Source: Ilyomonas sp965219515
Lineage (GTDB): Bacteria; Bacteroidota; Bacteroidia; Chitinophagales; Chitinophagaceae
Assembly (NCBI GenBank): GCA_965219515.1
Contig: OZ244776.1
Coordinates: forward strand, 496,001 to 560,000
Length of the DNA stretch: 64,000 nt
Direction: 5' to 3'
Positions 46,201 through 54,295 of the stretch are shown here, piece by piece. The notes beneath the pieces are model-generated. The model was given only the letters and a program-made list of their open reading frames with translations. It was not told where the DNA came from and did not search any database. Within the stretch, counting starts at the first letter, position 1. Every line of letters starts with the position of its first letter. The position numbers and the translations under genes were made by a program.

Positions 46201-46309
46201 GCGCAGCGTTACCGAAAATGCCGAAGATGCGGCTTTACAAAGCGAGGCGCAGCAAAAACTGGACGTCGTAATCGCCGAAAAAGAAAAATACAGCAAAGTA
46301 GAACAATAG
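43268..46309 (+). CDS. Large tetratricopeptide-repeat protein
   Basis: A 1013-residue exported protein. The N-terminus MKLKKILFSIPVLLLAQCCLFA is a signal peptide. TPR-type helix pairs run almost to the end; clear examples are AEYYYRKKDFINAIDYYEKA, LLGHAYFEKKQFAKALPYFE, RSADCYFMRKNYGKALQMYE, AAYITAKIYNDRKDYKNALS and YFELKDYEKAEQYFTQLKT. It resembles large TPR proteins encoded directly before a TonB-dependent-receptor-like barrel in many Bacteroidota. It may scaffold an envelope complex. The ATG at 43268 is preferred over 43238. The barrel gene starts 11 bp later, so they are one operon. Confidence 0.85.
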   Translation: MKLKKILFSIPVLLLAQCCLFAQATKINTDSDGDFKLAKELYQKQEFNLAYPLFKQLSTGNGYSESAFPVSVALEAKYYSIACHLQLNDETAVAEAKTFILSEHNAPRTQMMSYQLAEYYYRKKDFINAIDYYEKAGIDNLSNSEIAAMKFHEAYGYFTMKRFAEAKPLFNDIRQIENDPNYVDANYYYGYILFGEKNYKGALEAFKIVQEKPTYQSIVPYYVTEIYYFSGDRDKAIESAEKALQKGNQFYAVQLKQLLGHAYFEKKQFAKALPYFEEYVQSTEKVRREDLYELSFCYYQAKRWNDAITGFKELGGKQDSLAQNSMYLLGDSYLKTDQKPSARSAFLFCELNSSNATQKEISQFLYAKLSYELGYRDVALTELQNFNITYLKSTYINEARELLIEVLANTNNYKDALALIQSLPSQSESAQRVYPRVLYGRAVELVNDQQVDDADALLNRIFTAPYNEAQLQPAYFWRGEIAYRNNKPDSAVYYLHNYIENPVTYGEVNAQDARYILGYANMKLEDYNSALPYFEAVTTTITTASSNIQQDAYLRSADCYFMRKNYGKALQMYETSVALNLPSADYASYQKAIIAGASNNTAEKLALLHSFLQKYPSSVLVSDANMETANTYMAGENFNNAIAPLNNILNNKNAVNYKPEALLKLGVCYFNLKNDEEALNRFTTLISNYSNAGESNDAVEYVRTIFINKQQPQQFVAFMRQNGKSISTSEEDSLTYASALLRYNNNNKDAALQGFQSYLSQFPDGYYAIEAAYITAKIYNDRKDYKNALSYYSGVADKAPNKYAEEAVLAAARINYFELKDYEKAEQYFTQLKTIASSQDAKLESMRGLLRCQYKLLQFGEAVSNAQDLLSEKGIATDDKMIANMVIAKTAQTNNQTSDALSAYSLVISLGKSEYAAEARYHIAEIHFQQNELKLAEKAGFDVINKAGSYNYWITKAYILLGDVYFKEQDYFNAEATLRSVTENAEDAALQSEAQQKLDVVIAEKEKYSKVEQ

Positions 46310-46320
46310 AAACCAGCTAC

Positions 46321-48033
46321 ATGAAACGAGTATTGATTTGTGTTATATTATTTGCCGCAATTGCATTCAGCGCAGATGCGCAGCGAACCAAAAAAAGCAA
46401 TGCAAAGAAAGCTGACGGCGAGGCTTCGTCAAAACGTAGCAATAACACTGAAAGAACGACTTTTGCCGATACTTTGATTCCCGGCAAAACGGTTATCGTT
46501 ACCTCTTCCTACAAACCGGTGCTAAAGCCTTCGGCAAAGATTAACTTCAGCGCCGCTACGCCATTGCCCGATTCCACTTTGCCTGCGTTGCAATACAGTG
46601 TGCCTGCGCAAAATTTGTTTTTTACCTATCAGCCTGCGGCTCTGAAACCGTTGGCAGAAAACATAGATACCGGCATCATCTGGCAGAATAAAAATTATCT
46701 GAAAGCCGGATTTGGCAATTATTCCACTCCGTATCTGCAAACCGGATTGTCGTTCGGCGATGGCGCCGCATCCATTGTGAATGTCCGGGCCAAATATTTG
46801 TCTTCCAAAGGCAGTTTGCCTCATCAGCAGTTTAACCGTTTTAATGCAGACGCAACGGGTGTTTTTACAAAAGGTAACAACGAAATTACGGGCAAGGTTT
46901 TTTTCGATAACAACTCGCAATACGAATATGGTTTTCAGCCCGATACCTTACAGTTTGACAAGTCTGATCTTCGTCGTCGCTTTACCACATTCGGCACTAC
47001 ATTTGGCTTTCGCAACAAGACTGTTAACAGCATTGGCATTTTCTATAATCCCACTATTTACATAGATGGTTTTACCGATAACATGAACGCGCAGGAGACG
47101 AATTTTATATTTGATGCGCCGGTATCAAAAAACATGGGTGATAGATTCGTTTTTAAATTTGGTTTAACGGCAGATCTCACCGGTTATAAAGGCGATACGG
47201 TAAGTAAAATCAATAATAACCTGGTGTATTTGTCTCCTGCCGTGCAATATGCAAGTAACAATTTTACAATTGTGGGCGGCATAACGCCTTCGTGGGATAA
47301 CAGCGATTTTCACATGTTGCCCAACATTACGGCAGAAGTCAAAATAAATGAAGAAAAATTCGTTTTGATGGCTGGCTGGAAGGGGTATTACAACAAAACA
47401 AATTATCAGTATCTCGCAGGGTTTAATCCCTGGCTGCAACAGCCAGCTTTTCTGACAAGCACACGGTTTATTGATGAATATGCGGGCTTTAAAGGTTCGG
47501 CAGCCAGCCATTTTACTTACAATGCGCAACTAACGCTTCAGCATATTTATAATCAGCCTTTATTTTTGAACGATACGCTAACGGGACGTTCATTTTTTGT
47601 TTCCAATGAAAGCGACATGAAAAACGTTAAGCTTCATGGCGAAATTGGTTATACCGTTCAGGAAAAATTTTCCTTGCTGGCCGGCGCCACCATTAATAAA
47701 TACAATAACCTGACCGACAATGATAAAGCGTGGGGTTTGCTGCCAAACGAAATCAATGGATCATTGCGCTGGCATGTTACCAAAGATTTACTTTTTAAAA
47801 GTGATTTATATTTTTGGGACGGTGCGCGATATGTTACAACCAAAGGAAGACAATCAAAACGCTTAGCCGGCGCTTTCGATTTAAATGCCGGCGCAGAATT
47901 AAAAATCAATCAATCGTTCAGTGCATGGTTGCAATTCAACAATTTATTCAACAATAAGTACCAGCGGTGGAATCAATATGAGGTGCTGGGTTTTCAGGCG
48001 CTGGGTGGCGTGATTTACCATTTTGGCGAATAA
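46321..48033 (+). CDS. TonB-receptor-like outer-membrane beta-barrel protein
   Basis: A 570-residue protein with a signal peptide (MKRVLICVILFAAIAFSADA) and a Lys/Ser/Asn-rich linker (about residues 22-50). The remainder shows TonB-receptor-like barrel strands (FRNKTVNSIGIFYNPTIYID, YKFKFGLTADLTGY) and ends LQFNNLFNNKYQRWNQYEVL ... GGVIYHFGE, the usual end of TonB-dependent receptors. A plug domain and TonB box are not evident, so it may be a barrel lacking the plug. It is coupled to the TPR gene 11 bp upstream. The IS630-type element inserted 40 bp after its stop. Confidence 0.78.
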   Translation: MKRVLICVILFAAIAFSADAQRTKKSNAKKADGEASSKRSNNTERTTFADTLIPGKTVIVTSSYKPVLKPSAKINFSAATPLPDSTLPALQYSVPAQNLFFTYQPAALKPLAENIDTGIIWQNKNYLKAGFGNYSTPYLQTGLSFGDGAASIVNVRAKYLSSKGSLPHQQFNRFNADATGVFTKGNNEITGKVFFDNNSQYEYGFQPDTLQFDKSDLRRRFTTFGTTFGFRNKTVNSIGIFYNPTIYIDGFTDNMNAQETNFIFDAPVSKNMGDRFVFKFGLTADLTGYKGDTVSKINNNLVYLSPAVQYASNNFTIVGGITPSWDNSDFHMLPNITAEVKINEEKFVLMAGWKGYYNKTNYQYLAGFNPWLQQPAFLTSTRFIDEYAGFKGSAASHFTYNAQLTLQHIYNQPLFLNDTLTGRSFFVSNESDMKNVKLHGEIGYTVQEKFSLLAGATINKYNNLTDNDKAWGLLPNEINGSLRWHVTKDLLFKSDLYFWDGARYVTTKGRQSKRLAGAFDLNAGAELKINQSFSAWLQFNNLFNNKYQRWNQYEVLGFQALGGVIYHFGE

Positions 48034-48117
48034 AATTTCAAGTGCTTTATTTACTTTCATTTTGTACGATTTAAGTACCCTGTCAAAATTAAATAGAATT
48101 AAAGACGTTAAAACAGT

Positions 48118-49133
48118 GTGTCAAGAAAAATCAAAGAAATAGTACTAAGCAAAGAAGCTAAGCAAGCGTTGGAACATCTATATAAAACGGAATCAAACCA
48201 CAGTTTTCGTCAGCGCTGCAAAATGGTTCTGTTAAAGTCAGAAGGTTATCCGGCAAAAGATATTGCTGTTATTTCAGGCAGCAATATGGCAAGTGTTTAT
48301 AATTGGCTGAACCGTTATGACAGCAATGGCATAACAGGGTTACGCACAAAGCCAGGACAGGGCAGAAAACCGATATTGGCAGAAGAACATGTAAGTATAG
48401 TAAGAGCAGCCATAGAACAAGAGCGGCAACGATTATCACAAGCCCGTCAGATTGTTGAAGAAAATACAGGCAAAAAGATGAGTAACGAAACGCTTACGCG
48501 TTTTTTAAAAGTCATCACTGCCGTTACAAGCGAATAAGAAAACGACCTAAAGGCGGATGTGATAAAGAATTTTATGACTATAAATTACAGGAACTTCAGT
48601 TATTAGAACAACGTTATGGCAAGTCAGAAATTGATTTGTATTATGGCGATGAGGTACAAATATCAGAAGAAGGCTATGTGCCTTATGGCTGGCAGTTTAC
48701 AGATGAAAACATTAGTATAAAGTCAGCTAAAGGCAAGCGTATCAATTGTTTTGGAATCATAACAAGAGAGAATCAGTTTGAGCATGCGACTACTTACGAA
48801 ACCATTACCACCAACTTTATCATCGAAAAAATAAATGAGTTTTCTTATCAGATAAAAAAGCACACGGTTATCGTATTGGACAATGCAAAAGTTCATCAGT
48901 CAAAAGCAATGAAAGCCATGCAAAAAGTATGGGCAAAAAGGCAATTATTTATTTTTTATCTGCCGCCTTACTCACCCCATTTAAATATTATTGAAAGACT
49001 TTGGAAAGAAATGAAAGCCAGATGGATACAAACCAAAGACTATGAAACCGATGAACAACTTTGCTATGCAACGATGCTTATTTTACATGCCATCGGTAAA
49101 AATTTATTCATCAACTTTAAAAAAGTTAATTAG
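48118..49133 (+). CDS. IS630-type transposase, made by -1 frameshift
   Basis: Two overlapping frames make one DDE transposase. Frame 1 (GTG start 48118, stop 48535-48537, 139 codons) holds the helix-turn-helix DNA-binding part (SEGYPAKDIAVISGSNMASV, YNWLNRYDSNGITGLRTKPG). Frame 2 reads HCRYKRIRKRPKGGCD onward and carries the catalytic triad: Asp in DLYYGDEVQ, Asp in VIVLDNAKVHQS and Glu in HLNIIERLWKEMK. The join is at a slippery TTTAAAA (48504-48510). The product would be about 338 residues, normal for the family. No other disabling mutation was seen. Confidence 0.85.
48504..48510 (+). other. Predicted -1 ribosomal frameshift site
   Basis: In the frame of the first transposase part, the codons TTT TTA AAA contain the heptamer T TTA AAA (X XXY YYZ). 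Slipping back one base puts translation at 48510 into the frame of the catalytic half, which is open from there to 49133. It is a prediction; no downstream pseudoknot was worked out. Confidence 0.6.
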
Positions 49134-49157
49134 TAGATAATTTTGACAGGGTACTTA

Positions 49158-49515
49158 TGTAATTAAAGTGGCGAAACTGATTTGGATATAACGCTGAAAA
49201 AATGATTTTTTTGAGATAATTAATAGAAATAGCTGAATCAGTTGTACTGCCATTCAGATAATGAAACCGGTCTGAATTATGTTATCGAAACGCAATGTTA
49301 GCCTGGCTTTCAATATCACAATATCAAATATCTTCCATATCCAATTGATATTGTTTTATAAAAAGAGGCTGACAAAATCAACCGGAAGCGTTTCGTTTTA
49401 TAGACACTCGTTCATTCAGAACAATTATTAAAATTCCGGTTCAGACAAATTCTTTATACCAAAACAGCCTTTCTCAAATGAGAAAGGCTGTTTTAAATTT
49501 ACAGTAATTTATTTT
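49158..49515. other. AT-rich spacer after the IS element
   Basis: About 358 bp with no gene. It contains an AT-rich stretch with repeated AATATCA units (49308-49354) and ends in a strong terminator. Nothing else is recognised. Confidence 0.5.
49461..49494. terminator. Intrinsic terminator
   Basis: Perfect 15-bp stem AAAACAGCCTTTCTC / GAGAAAGGCTGTTTT with a four-base loop (AAAT), A and T tracts outside. It lies 22 bp downstream of the minus-strand outer-membrane gene stop and should end its transcript. Confidence 0.85.
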
Positions 49516-50487
49516 TTATTGCTCTTTTCTGCGGAAACGTTTTACTTTTATCACGCGATCGCTTATTCTTTCTTCCCGTGTTCTTCTTTCGCCAAAATTA
49601 TAGCTGTACGTTAAGTAAAGAGTGGTGTAAGAATCTTTGTCGTTTCCATCGCTTCTGCGGGCGCCCGGTTTTGGCGGCGTTGCCCGATATCCACGATAAT
49701 ACAATTGTCTGGCAAGCGAAGCATCGCCGGAGGAAAGATATTTATCAAACAAATTGGGATCAATGTATGTTTTACTTACATCATCAAGATAATCAGTGAA
49801 CGTTTTGCGGAAAGTTGCGCTGAATGCCACCGACGTCTGATCGTTCAAACGATATTTAAAACCGAAAGTAAACGGAATATAGAATTGATACAAGCCATAT
49901 TTTTTACTATCAGGATATTCCGAAAAACCTTCTCCTTCAAGGCGAAGCGGTTTCAATTCAACCCAGTCGCCGTTTAATTTTGCTTTCGGGTTAAAATGAA
50001 AAACCCCTACACCTGCGCCAACAAAAGGTTTTAGCAGCGTTTCGCGTTTAGTTTTGCTCAGAAGCTGCAGCGGATAAATTTCTCCGTTTACAGAAAGCTC
50101 TTCTACTCTTGACCGGAAACTTAGGTTGCGCTGATATCTTCCGTAAGACTGATTTATTTTACTTTTAATCACGCTATCTCCACCTGTAATGGTTGTGTAA
50201 TTAAAAGTCGCCATCACTTTAAGCCAGCTTTCAGGATAATAGCCGTAAGACAAACCAAAATGCGGGCGAAATGTAATACCGTTTAAGTCTTTGGAAAAAG
50301 GCTGTCCTTTGCCGCGCGTACCTCCCAAATCGCCAAGAAAAGCAGTAAGACCGGCGTGCGCGCTGATTTCGGTCGTGTTTTTCCAGGAACTGTACACCGG
50401 TTTAATTTTTACCCGCCGAAAATTGTTTTGTGAAAACGAAACAGAGCATACTAATAGCAGTAACAGTACAGAGATGGTTTTTTTCAT
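49516..50487 (-). CDS. Outer-membrane beta-barrel protein (DUF6089-like)
   Basis: A 323-residue protein with a signal peptide (MKKTISVLLLLLVCSVSFSQ). The mature part begins RVKIKPVYSSWKNTTEISAH, then GLTAFLGDLGGTRGKGQPFS and many aromatic strands (FRPHFGLSYGYYPESWLKVM, FGFKYRLNDQTSVAFSATFR, TLYLTYSYNFG), the shape of DUF6089/OprF-type barrels of Bacteroidota that sit near gliding or envelope genes. The ATG at 50487 is chosen over 50550. Its C-terminal 20 residues are strongly basic (RVIKVKRFRRKEQ), which is unusual for a barrel and may be periplasmic. Function unknown. Confidence 0.75.
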   Translation of the reverse strand: MKKTISVLLLLLVCSVSFSQNNFRRVKIKPVYSSWKNTTEISAHAGLTAFLGDLGGTRGKGQPFSKDLNGITFRPHFGLSYGYYPESWLKVMATFNYTTITGGDSVIKSKINQSYGRYQRNLSFRSRVEELSVNGEIYPLQLLSKTKRETLLKPFVGAGVGVFHFNPKAKLNGDWVELKPLRLEGEGFSEYPDSKKYGLYQFYIPFTFGFKYRLNDQTSVAFSATFRKTFTDYLDDVSKTYIDPNLFDKYLSSGDASLARQLYYRGYRATPPKPGARRSDGNDKDSYTTLYLTYSYNFGERRTREERISDRVIKVKRFRRKEQ

Positions 50488-50706
50488 TGTAATTACAATA
50501 AGAAGTTGTTTACTTACATCTGATTTGTTCAGATAATCCGGTTGCTGCAAACATACAAATTAACAGAATTGAAACAATAAAGCAAAGTTTGTAATTTGAC
50601 AGTGGGTACAAAGATTCCTATAAAATGTGATACAAAAAATTAAGAAATTTTAATCTGCTGCTTTTTATTAGCTTTTTTACTCAGTTTTCATGGAAAATTT
50701 ATCAAA

Positions 50707-51165
50707 TTAAAAAAGCAGTTCCATGTGAATGTGTTCAATGTCATCTTCCAGATACATGTTTCCACACGGCATAAAGCCAAAGCTGGCATACCAGTTTTGC
50801 AGGTAAAGTTGCGCACCAATTTGCAAAGAAGCCAGCGGAAACAACTGCCTGCATGTTGCTATGGCTTTTTCCATCAACGTTTTTCCGATGCCGCTGCCCC
50901 GAACTGAAAAGGCATTCGCCACACGACCGATAGAAGCTCTGTTTGCGTAAACAATGTCAGGCGCCATAAGACGGCAACAGGCAATCAGTTCATTTTGCTT
51001 ATAGCAAAACAAATGATGCGATTGTTTGTCTACGCCATCCATGTCCAGAAATACGCATTGCTGTTCCACCACAAATACGGCGCTTCGCAGTTGCATGATA
51101 TCATAAAGTTCCGAAACAGACAGGTTGTTGAAAGGCTTGCAATGCCAGGTTATATCTTTGTTCAT
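50707..51165 (-). CDS. ElaA-like GNAT acetyltransferase
   Basis: A 152-residue GNAT fold protein. LSVSELYDIMQLRSAVFVVE is the ElaA-type N-terminus, IGRVANAFSVRGSGIGKTLM carries the acetyl-CoA loop (R/Q-x-x-G-x-G/A), and IGAQLYLQNWYASFGFMPCG ends the fold. It would transfer an acetyl group from acetyl-CoA to an unknown amine. Length fits the ElaA group. It is 34 bp downstream of the amylase-like gene's stop codon on the same strand, so they may be co-transcribed. Confidence 0.87.
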   Translation of the reverse strand: MNKDITWHCKPFNNLSVSELYDIMQLRSAVFVVEQQCVFLDMDGVDKQSHHLFCYKQNELIACCRLMAPDIVYANRASIGRVANAFSVRGSGIGKTLMEKAIATCRQLFPLASLQIGAQLYLQNWYASFGFMPCGNMYLEDDIEHIHMELLF

Positions 51166-51199
51166 GTTGAATGAATAACAAGGAAGCCGTTAAAGCTGT

Positions 51200-52474
51200 T
51201 TATTTTTTTTCATAAACAAAGTATTGCCAGGGCTGCATTTCAAAAGAAATTTCTTTATCAAACTGATAAGTGAGACCTGAAAAAATGTTTTGAAATGTTC
51301 CTGCCAGCTCGTCGTGCGACAGGCTAAAACCAACCCGGTCAGCGTCAGAAAAATTGTATATCAGCAGCGCTTTCTTACTGCCGTCTTTACAGATGTAAGC
51401 AACAATATTATGATTGTTGCCGGTATCTAAATAAAGCAGTTCTGCGCCGCAATGAAAAACATCACAGCGTTTTCTCAGCATAAATAAAGTCTTATAAAAA
51501 TCGTGCAGGGCGGGTTTGGCATCTGTCCATTCAATTTCATCTTTATCAAAAAATTTCAGCCGCTTATAGTTTGGCAATTCCTGGCCGCCATACAAAAGCG
51601 GAATGCCGCGCCAGGTGTTGGTAAAAACGGCAAACGCTTTGGCTGCATTGCCATATTTTTCGTATTCGGTACCGTTCCAGCTATTTTCGTCGTGGTTGGT
51701 GGTAAACATCAGCTTCTGCGAGTGATCACTGCATTGATTGGCGTATTTCATCAGCACGCTCATCATTTTTTCGGTTGTCATTCTATGTTGCACAACAGCA
51801 GTGCTGTCTACCATCCACTCCCAGGCATACGACGCATCAAACACCTGCAGATATTCTTCAGTGTCTGTTTCTGCCAGCCAGTACATTGGTTTCAGCGTAT
51901 CGCAATCGGTGCGTGCTGCTATCCAAAAATCAAGCGGCACCAAATGCGCCATATCGCAACGGAAACCGTCTATGTCAGCCTCCGTTATCCAATATTTCAT
52001 GGCGGCTATCATGGCTTTCCGCATGTCTTTATTGTCGTAGTTCAAATCTATCACGTCAACCCAGCCGTTGGCTTCGGTAAAATTGCCGTGTTCGTCGCGC
52101 TTGTACCAGTCGGGATATTGTTTTGCCCAGCCGTTATCTTTCCCTGTATGATTGGCAACCCAGTCTATTATCACTTTAAAATTTAGGCTGTGCGCCTGTT
52201 TTACAAGATTTTTAAAATCGTCCATCGTTCCGTATTCACGGTTGATGCCTGTGTAATCGGCTACTGCATAGTAGCTGCCAAGGCTGCCCTGTCTGCCTTC
52301 CAGACTAATGGGCGTGATAGGCATAAACCATAAAATTTCCACACCCATATTTTTTAATCGCGGCAGATGTTCGGCGAAGGCGGTAAAGGTGCCTTCCTTT
52401 GTGTATTGCCTTGTGTTTACTTCATAAATATTGGCGCTGTTTGCCCAGTCTAATTGTTTAAACAATACACTCAT
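51200..52474 (-). CDS. Alpha-amylase family (GH13) glycosidase, intracellular
   Basis: A 424-residue GH13 enzyme. It starts WANSANIYEVNTRQYTKEGT and has the four conserved regions: IDWVANHTG (region I, about residue 108), DIDGFRCDMAHLVP (II, nucleophile Asp), MYWLAETDTEEY (III, acid/base Glu) and FTTNHDENSWNG (IV, Asp). No signal peptide, so it is cytoplasmic. GIPLLYGGQELPNYKRLKFF is the substrate-pocket loop seen in small GH13 enzymes related to maltogenic or neopullulanase-like activity. Exact specificity is unknown. It is divergent from the APC permease with 63 bp between starts. Confidence 0.92.
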   Translation of the reverse strand: MSVLFKQLDWANSANIYEVNTRQYTKEGTFTAFAEHLPRLKNMGVEILWFMPITPISLEGRQGSLGSYYAVADYTGINREYGTMDDFKNLVKQAHSLNFKVIIDWVANHTGKDNGWAKQYPDWYKRDEHGNFTEANGWVDVIDLNYDNKDMRKAMIAAMKYWITEADIDGFRCDMAHLVPLDFWIAARTDCDTLKPMYWLAETDTEEYLQVFDASYAWEWMVDSTAVVQHRMTTEKMMSVLMKYANQCSDHSQKLMFTTNHDENSWNGTEYEKYGNAAKAFAVFTNTWRGIPLLYGGQELPNYKRLKFFDKDEIEWTDAKPALHDFYKTLFMLRKRCDVFHCGAELLYLDTGNNHNIVAYICKDGSKKALLIYNFSDADRVGFSLSHDELAGTFQNIFSGLTYQFDKEISFEMQPWQYFVYEKK

Positions 52475-52537
52475 CGGAATAAAAATTTTTGACGCAAAGA
52501 AACGCTATTATTGTGCCGTTTACTTTATTGGTGTAAC

Positions 52538-53932
52538 ATGAATAATGATAATGCGCAATCGAAGCTAAGTTTACTTCAGGCAACCGCCATTAATATGACC
52601 GACATGGTTGGCATCGGGCCGTTTGTAGTGCTTAGTACGGTAGCAGGCATTATGAACGGACCTTACTTTTTATATGCCTGGATTGCCGGCGCGCTGCTTT
52701 CTTTTACCGATGCGGCTATCTGGAGCGAATTGGGCGCGGCTTACCCGATGGCCGGTGGAAGCTATAATTTTTTAAAGCATGGATTCGGAAAAAAATGGGG
52801 CAGGCTGATGAGCTTTTTATTTGTTTGGCAAACCATGATACAGGCTCCGCTTGTTCTTACATCGGCTTCCTTGGGTTTTGCCAAATATTTTTCATTTTTA
52901 ATGCCGCTCACGCTTGTGGAAAGTAAAATGATCAGCGGCGGTTTAATCATTCTCATTATCTTACTTCTTTACCGGAAGATAGAAACCATTGGTAAAATAA
53001 CCGTTGCCTTGTGGGCAGGCGTTCTGGCAACCATTGCCATTGTAATTGCCGGCGGCATTGCACACGGTAATTTTCTGCAGCCGATTCAAAATATAAATAC
53101 CGGGCTAACCATCAATTTCGCTTTTGCGGCAGCGCTTGGCAGCGCCGGTGTGCAAACCGTGTACAGCTATTTGGGATATTACAATGTGTGCCACTTAGGC
53201 GGCGATATTAAAAACCCGCAACGAAACATACCGCGCAGCATGTTTATTTCCATTGCCGGAATTTCCGTTTTGTATTTGCTGATGAATATCAGCGTAGCAT
53301 CCGTATTGCCGTTTGATATAATAAAAGACAGCGCTTTTGTAGTAAGCGATTTTATAAAAACGCTGGCAGGTTCTGCGGCTGCCACCATAGTTACGGTTTT
53401 AATTTTATGGGTGGCTTTCGCTTCTGTTTTTTCGGCTACATTGGGTTATAGCCGCATTCCGTATGCCGCTGCAAAAGACGGCGCCTTTTTTTCGCCTTTT
53501 GCAAAGCTGCATCCCGAAAAAAACTTTCCTTATGTTTCCTTGCTGGTATTGGGCGGCATTGCCTTTGTCTTCAGTATTTTATTCGATAATTTAAAAGATG
53601 TAATTCAGGCAATACTTGCCATGCGGATATTGGTTCAGTTTATAAGCCAAGGGATTGGTTTACTTTTATTAAGTAAAAGAAAAGGTCGTAAATTTTTTCC
53701 CTGGAAAATGCCGTTTTACCCTGTTCCTGTGTTGATTGCTATCATTATCTGGATTTGTATTTTTCTTTCTACCGGCATTAAAATGTTTTACGGCATTACG
53801 GTGGCGATTCTTGGTATCATTGCTTTTATCATCAAATCTTATGTAAAAAAAGAATGGCCGTTTGTAAATCATAATGATGGAGCAGGCAAATCATTCACTT
53901 ACAATCCAGACATAGACAGCAACGAGCAGTAA
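52538..53932 (+). CDS. APC family amino acid permease
   Basis: A 464-residue transporter with about twelve membrane helices. It begins QSKLSLLQATAINMTDMVGI, with the GXG-type substrate loop MVGIGPFVVLSTVAG in helix 1 and a glycine-rich IWSELGAAYPMAGGSYNFLK in helix 3, as in APC/LAT proteins. It moves an amino acid or polyamine across the inner membrane; the substrate is unclear. The ATG at 52538 is preferred over 52511. Its 3' end overlaps by 42 bp the 3' end of the convergent small membrane protein gene. Confidence 0.9.
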   Translation: MNNDNAQSKLSLLQATAINMTDMVGIGPFVVLSTVAGIMNGPYFLYAWIAGALLSFTDAAIWSELGAAYPMAGGSYNFLKHGFGKKWGRLMSFLFVWQTMIQAPLVLTSASLGFAKYFSFLMPLTLVESKMISGGLIILIILLLYRKIETIGKITVALWAGVLATIAIVIAGGIAHGNFLQPIQNINTGLTINFAFAAALGSAGVQTVYSYLGYYNVCHLGGDIKNPQRNIPRSMFISIAGISVLYLLMNISVASVLPFDIIKDSAFVVSDFIKTLAGSAAATIVTVLILWVAFASVFSATLGYSRIPYAAAKDGAFFSPFAKLHPEKNFPYVSLLVLGGIAFVFSILFDNLKDVIQAILAMRILVQFISQGIGLLLLSKRKGRKFFPWKMPFYPVPVLIAIIIWICIFLSTGIKMFYGITVAILGIIAFIIKSYVKKEWPFVNHNDGAGKSFTYNPDIDSNEQ

Positions 53933-54154
53933 CAAGATTTGCATCAGCCAGAGCCAGCCTGTTGTCAGTCGAAAAATCTGTTTCAGCAGAACGTCAAAAA
54001 ATACAAAGCAAAACAAAGCTGGTGCAAGTGTAAAAATGAGCTGATTTTTTATTTCCTGCGGCTGATGGCTGATGACAGAAATGACAAGCGCAACAAGACA
54101 AAGACAAGCCAAAACCGTGAATAAGGTAATTCTCAAAAAATATTTTTTAATCAT
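53891..54154 (-). CDS. Small membrane protein of unknown function
   Basis: An 87-residue protein with three hydrophobic segments (FTVLACLCLVALVISVISHQ, LIFTLAPALFCFVFFDVLLK, WLWLMQILLLLVAVYVWIVS). I do not recognise a family. The ATG at 54154 follows TATCCTC-type AT-rich DNA; a longer frame to 54193 is possible. Its last 42 bp overlap the end of the permease gene on the other strand. Codon use looks normal. Confidence 0.55.
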   Translation of the reverse strand: MIKKYFLRITLFTVLACLCLVALVISVISHQPQEIKNQLIFTLAPALFCFVFFDVLLKQIFRLTTGWLWLMQILLLLVAVYVWIVSE

Positions 54155-54295
54155 ATCCTCATCTCCGTAATTGATTTTTCTTTTGAATGACAAATGCGTT
54201 GTTTGTAACCCATATCAGCTTACTATCAAAGCTGCAACCTAAAAAACAAAATTTACACTGGCACAAAAATTGGCAAACGGCTGTAAACGTTTTAT

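Larger units (their letters stand above)
48074..49155. mobile_element. IS630-type insertion sequence (complete)
   Basis: A 1082-bp element bounded by 18-bp perfect inverted repeats AGTACCCTGTCAAAATTA (48074-48091 and, reverse complemented, 49138-49155). Both sides are flanked by TA (48072-48073 and 49156-49157), the target duplication expected for the IS630/Tc1 group. One transposase reading frame pair fills the inside. The element lies between the TonB-like barrel gene and a plus-strand-free spacer, so it has no obvious disrupted gene. Exact ends suggest recent insertion. Confidence 0.85.
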
